Assembly (NCBI GenBank): GCA_044227095.1
Contig: JBGAFV010000001.1
Span: 496,001 to 560,000, forward strand
DNA: 64,000 nt
Direction: 5' to 3'
Source of the DNA: JACMLD01 sp044227095
GTDB lineage: Bacteria > Bacteroidota > Bacteroidia > Chitinophagales > Chitinophagaceae
This document shows, piece after piece, positions 60,986-64,000 of this stretch. The position numbers were made by a program, and so were the translations under genes. Positions within the stretch are counted from its first letter, which is position 1, and each line of letters opens with the position of its first letter. The notes beneath the pieces are model-generated. The model did not search any database and was not told where the DNA came from. It saw nothing but the letters and a program-made list of their open reading frames with translations.

Positions 60986-62833
60986 TTAAGCAGATGCTAT
61001 TTCGCTTTCTGTAGCAGTGGTATTGTACCAGTTTACTTTTCTGCTTCCATACATTACCAATGCCAATACAAGGAACAAACCAATGCTTCCTATAAGCAAG
61101 GCTGTATCTTCAAGCCGGATAAGTATAAAAATGAAACCATAAAGACCGCTTAATACAGCACCAAACAAAACAGCCGTTTTCCAATTTTGAAAATGACTTT
61201 TTGCATATAGCGTTATCAGCATTATTGTAGCAAAAGACGCAACGAGGTATGCCTGGTCAAACAAAATAAATTCGCTAAAAGAAAGCAATAAGGTATAAAA
61301 GATAACAAGTGCAAGCCCAACCAGCACATATTGTACAGGGTGCAAAGGCTTCTTTTGCATCACTTCAACAATAAAAAACAAAGAAAAAGTTAGACCGATA
61401 AACAGGATAGCATACTTAACGCTGCGCATTGTTTTGGCATATTGATCTGCAGGTTGCAACATGCTAACACCAAAAGCAAAACTGTTTTTATTAAAAGTTG
61501 TACCGGGCAAAACTGTACCAAAAGGAAGATTGGCTTTGTTTATTTTCCATTTAGCAGTAAAACCATTTTCAGTTACTGTTCTTTCCCCTGGTAAATTATT
61601 TCCATCAAAAGCAGGATTGGCCCAGCTAGATTTAAGTTCTACACTGCTGTTGCCACTTAGCGGAACAAAATGCAACTGATCACTTCCTTTAATTTTCAAT
61701 TGCATGTTGAATTGAAGATCCTTTCCAAAATCTGTTGCGCTTAAATTAACTGGTGCAGACAAACCATTTGTATCAATATCGTTCGAAGGCAGGCCGGGAG
61801 ATAATTCATAATTAGCGCCGTTAAAATTAATGGCTATCTTTTCTTCAATGCCTTTAAAATCTGTAATACCAAAACAAATTTTTGCATCGGCTAATTGCAA
61901 AGACGCAGGATCAATTTCTTTTGGAAGATGAATAGAAAAATTCCCGCTACCCTTCAGGTTACTTTTATACAGCAACACTTTATAAATTGATCTTGGCCTT
62001 ATCTCAGGTGTAATTTCTCCTGTTACAGAGAGGTTCTCTGGTAAGAGCGAAATATGTTTATGTTCAACAACAACTTTATTATCGTCGCTAACTGTGTTAA
62101 CTGTATAAGGAAGAAAAATATACGGCCCTGCAATGATTTGATCTGACGCCCATTTGCCGGTTACTTCTTTCACCACATCTTTCTGGCGTTCTTCTCTTTC
62201 TGTAACAAGGTTAGAAACAAAAAGTGTGGGAATCATCATTACAAGAATAAGTACGCCTGTAATGACTCCTTTAATAAGTGTTTTGTTTGAGTTTGATTTT
62301 TCCTCAGGCATTGTGTAAGACTTTTGTTCTGTTTCCATTTGGAGATGTATTTGAGTTAATGAATTTGAAAAAGATTCGTATTGAGAAAAAGAGAAGTATG
62401 CAATAATTGAATTGCGGGTTAATAACATGGCTGCAACACTACAAGCAAACAATGCACCTGCGGTTTCAAGAGCATACGTAATAAAGTCTGTTAGATAATG
62501 ATTATTGTCATAGCTGGTGGCAAAAACGCTTCCACCAAGAAAACCATATGGCAGTGTGCATACAAAACAAAGTATAACCAGCCTTATTATTTTGTCATTT
62601 TGTGGGCGTTGCAGTTCTCCAATAAATGGAAGTGCAATTATTAAAACCAGTAATACCGGCAGGCTTGCTACGCCTGCAACTATTGCTGCCATTATACCAG
62701 CCCAAAAATTATCGCCCTTAAAAATCATATAGCACATAAAAGCAGTGCCAAACACGAGGCTTGTAAAGAACCATATGCGCAACGCCAGTGTAAGCGGCTT
62801 TGCTGATTTGGTTATAATTTGAAAAAACTTCAT
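60986..62833 (-). CDS. creD: CreD-family inner membrane protein with N-terminal membrane extension
   Basis: The protein has 615 residues against about 450 in E. coli CreD. From about residue 165 (METEQKSYTMPEEKS) it matches CreD: a membrane helix, the periplasmic domain with TEREERQKDVVKEVTGKWAS and GSVGL-like strands, then about six C-terminal membrane helices (PLHPVQYVLVGLALVIFYT). The first 165 residues are an extra four-helix membrane domain that in relatives is likely a separate gene. CreD is linked to envelope stress and beta-lactam response. It is preceded by a related membrane gene and a winged-helix regulator. Confidence 0.88.
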   Translation of the reverse strand: MKFFQIITKSAKPLTLALRIWFFTSLVFGTAFMCYMIFKGDNFWAGIMAAIVAGVASLPVLLVLIIALPFIGELQRPQNDKIIRLVILCFVCTLPYGFLGGSVFATSYDNNHYLTDFITYALETAGALFACSVAAMLLTRNSIIAYFSFSQYESFSNSLTQIHLQMETEQKSYTMPEEKSNSNKTLIKGVITGVLILVMMIPTLFVSNLVTEREERQKDVVKEVTGKWASDQIIAGPYIFLPYTVNTVSDDNKVVVEHKHISLLPENLSVTGEITPEIRPRSIYKVLLYKSNLKGSGNFSIHLPKEIDPASLQLADAKICFGITDFKGIEEKIAINFNGANYELSPGLPSNDIDTNGLSAPVNLSATDFGKDLQFNMQLKIKGSDQLHFVPLSGNSSVELKSSWANPAFDGNNLPGERTVTENGFTAKWKINKANLPFGTVLPGTTFNKNSFAFGVSMLQPADQYAKTMRSVKYAILFIGLTFSLFFIVEVMQKKPLHPVQYVLVGLALVIFYTLLLSFSEFILFDQAYLVASFATIMLITLYAKSHFQNWKTAVLFGAVLSGLYGFIFILIRLEDTALLIGSIGLFLVLALVMYGSRKVNWYNTTATESEIASA

Positions 62834-62842
62834 AGTGCTGTA

Positions 62843-63298
62843 TTAATACCTGTTTGAAGCGATGATTTCATAAGCATTGCCTTTTTCAACTGTAAATACT
62901 GTTGAAATGGTTTTGCGTGCAATGGCAAGGCTTATCCAACCTGAGATTATTGCAACAGCAGGAAACATCAGGAAAGGGCCGGATTGCCAGATACCATACT
63001 CCACTTTTGTTACTTCCATTAACTGAAAAGCAATTACTACCCCTGCAGCAACAGATACATACAGCGTAATTGTTTTTGCTACTAACCCTGCTCTTATTTT
63101 TTGTAGGAAATAAAATGCTGAAAGAAAAAATAGCCATGCTACCCAGCCAAAACTGATGGCATAGAGTGCAGACAGTTCATACATCTCCGGAAGCGTAACC
63201 AGTACTGGAAGTGTAATGAGAAGATAAACACCAACAGCTTTAAGAAAGATTAACAAACTCTCTCTAATTAAAAGTACTTTGAATTTCAAAGTGTTCAT
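62843..63298 (-). CDS. Four-helix membrane protein of the creD cluster
   Basis: The protein has 151 residues and four membrane helices (about 14-34, 45-66, 75-95 and 107-125). It has no recognised family, but its size and topology resemble the N-terminal extension of the following creD gene, from which it is separated by 9 bases. It probably functions with CreD. Confidence 0.8.
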   Translation of the reverse strand: MNTLKFKVLLIRESLLIFLKAVGVYLLITLPVLVTLPEMYELSALYAISFGWVAWLFFLSAFYFLQKIRAGLVAKTITLYVSVAAGVVIAFQLMEVTKVEYGIWQSGPFLMFPAVAIISGWISLAIARKTISTVFTVEKGNAYEIIASNRY

Positions 63299-63309
63299 AC
63301 AAAAAAAAT

Positions 63310-63609
63310 TTAGTTAATTGATTTAATCATTTTTTCGAGTGCATCAAGGTGTTGCTTAAAAGCTTTTTCACCTGCTTTGGTAACAGAATAAAGTGTGTTG
63401 GTTTTGCGGCCGATAAAACCTTTTTGTATTTTAATAAATCCATTTTCTTCCAATGTTTTTAGGTGAGATGCAAGATTTCCGTCTGTAACATCAATCAGTT
63501 CTTTAAGCTCATTAAAATTTACCTCCGCATTTACCATTAGTGCACTCATGATGCCCAGGCGTATACGGCTGTCGAAAATTTTATTCAGATTTTCTATCGG
63601 ATTCTTCAT
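63310..63609 (-). CDS. Winged-helix transcriptional regulator of the creD cluster
   Basis: The protein has 99 residues, a single winged-helix domain of the HTH_34 kind: RIRLGIMSALMVNAEVNFNELK, then the recognition helix region DGNLASHLKTLEENGFI and the wing KGFIGRKTNTLYSVT. It lacks a ligand domain. It lies 11 bases before the membrane gene that precedes creD, and probably regulates the operon. Confidence 0.92.
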   Translation of the reverse strand: MKNPIENLNKIFDSRIRLGIMSALMVNAEVNFNELKELIDVTDGNLASHLKTLEENGFIKIQKGFIGRKTNTLYSVTKAGEKAFKQHLDALEKMIKSIN

Positions 63610-63620
63610 TACTCTCTGTA

Positions 63621-64000
63621 TTATGCAGTTTCCGCCCTTTCATATTTATTCCACATAAGGATGCCGTAAATAATATGCAAAATACCAAATCCTGCAGCCC
63701 AAAAATAAAGCCCATAACCCGGAAAAAATAAATTTATACAACCGAGGATTATTTCACACATACCCAGGTAACGTATTTCATCCAGCGTATACTTGCTTCC
63801 GTTTATTAAAGCCAACCCATAAAACAGCAGGCAGGCCGGGCCGGCAAAACGCCATTCATTGTGCATTAACATGGCAAGAACAAAAATGCCACCTGTAGCA
63901 AGAGGAATGCACAAGTTTATAATTAATCTTTTGCTACTGCTGTTCCAGATTTCAATGCTATTCTTTTTTGCTTTTCTCCATGTAAAATAAAACCCCGAAA
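63621..64000 (-). CDS. Membrane protein, 5' end beyond the window
   Basis: The frame is open to the window edge: upstream of the apparent TTG start at 63914 it continues in frame as FTWRKAKKNSIEIWNSS, then KRLIINL, so the true start lies outside. The visible part has four membrane helices and ends NKYERAETA. It is the first visible gene of the creD cluster, 11 bases before the regulator. I recognise no family. Confidence 0.75.
   Translation of the reverse strand, partial: SGFYFTWRKAKKNSIEIWNSSSKRLIINLCIPLATGGIFVLAMLMHNEWRFAGPACLLFYGLALINGSKYTLDEIRYLGMCEIILGCINLFFPGYGLYFWAAGFGILHIIYGILMWNKYERAETA

Overview
The window looks like chromosome from a Bacteroidota bacterium, most likely a member of the Chitinophagaceae. 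The evidence is the AT-rich coding style, SusC/SusD genes, several exact matches to the Bacteroidota -7 promoter box (TAnnTTTG), an MbnP-type lipoprotein, a DUF5690 protein, a split transketolase and a GxxExxY gene. I see no rRNA, tRNA, CRISPR array, prophage or insertion-sequence transposase. Genes are densely packed on both strands.

Layout. 1-4342: the end of an unknown gene, an ABC exporter and a large exported protein with a caspase-like C-terminus. 4649-23623: a phosphorus-themed stretch. It holds a PhoB/PhoR-like two-component pair, a DUF5690 membrane protein coupled to a TIGR03364-type FAD amine oxidase, a PhnZ-like HD-domain phosphonate oxygenase, two alkaline-phosphatase-superfamily proteins, a SusC/SusD pair, an OprO/OprP-type phosphate porin and a DUF47-Pit phosphate uptake operon. 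23744-27141: rfbA, galE and an isolated transketolase C-terminal subunit. 27352-29354: an ECF sigma factor operon. 29643-36579: a metallo-hydrolase and the mreB-mreC-mreD-mrdA-rodA cell-shape operon. 36903-45812: housekeeping genes (tryptophan dioxygenase, purD, peptide transporter, glycyl-tRNA synthetase, MazG-like enzyme, truncated globin, dtd, arfB), with a broken GxxExxY gene boxed by inverted repeats between the globin gene and dtd. 45837-57505: envelope genes (MbnP lipoprotein, giant AsmA-like protein, flippase, Omp85-like hybrid). 57555-64000: a diiron protein paired with a BchE-like radical SAM enzyme, DUF1361, diacylglycerol kinase and a CreD cluster.

How the genes work together. The phosphorus stretch reads as a route from outer membrane (SusCD, porin) through periplasmic phosphoesterases to inner-membrane uptake (DUF5690, Pit) and cytoplasmic C-P bond cleavage (FAD oxidase, HD oxygenase), possibly under the adjacent PhoB/PhoR-like pair. 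No C-P hydroxylase partner for the HD oxygenase is in the window.

The most unusual signal is not a gene. About a dozen intergenic spacers consist of short repeated 'words' (for example TAGTATTTAG, AGTTCATAGTT, AATGTG, GCAGATTTTCATGATT) arranged as imperfect inverted repeats. They often fill the space exactly from a stop codon to the next start. One such element (44476-44909) carries the GxxExxY pseudogene, and its terminal TAG is the stop codon of dtd. This suggests a family of palindromic, possibly mobile or template-switch-generated spacers.
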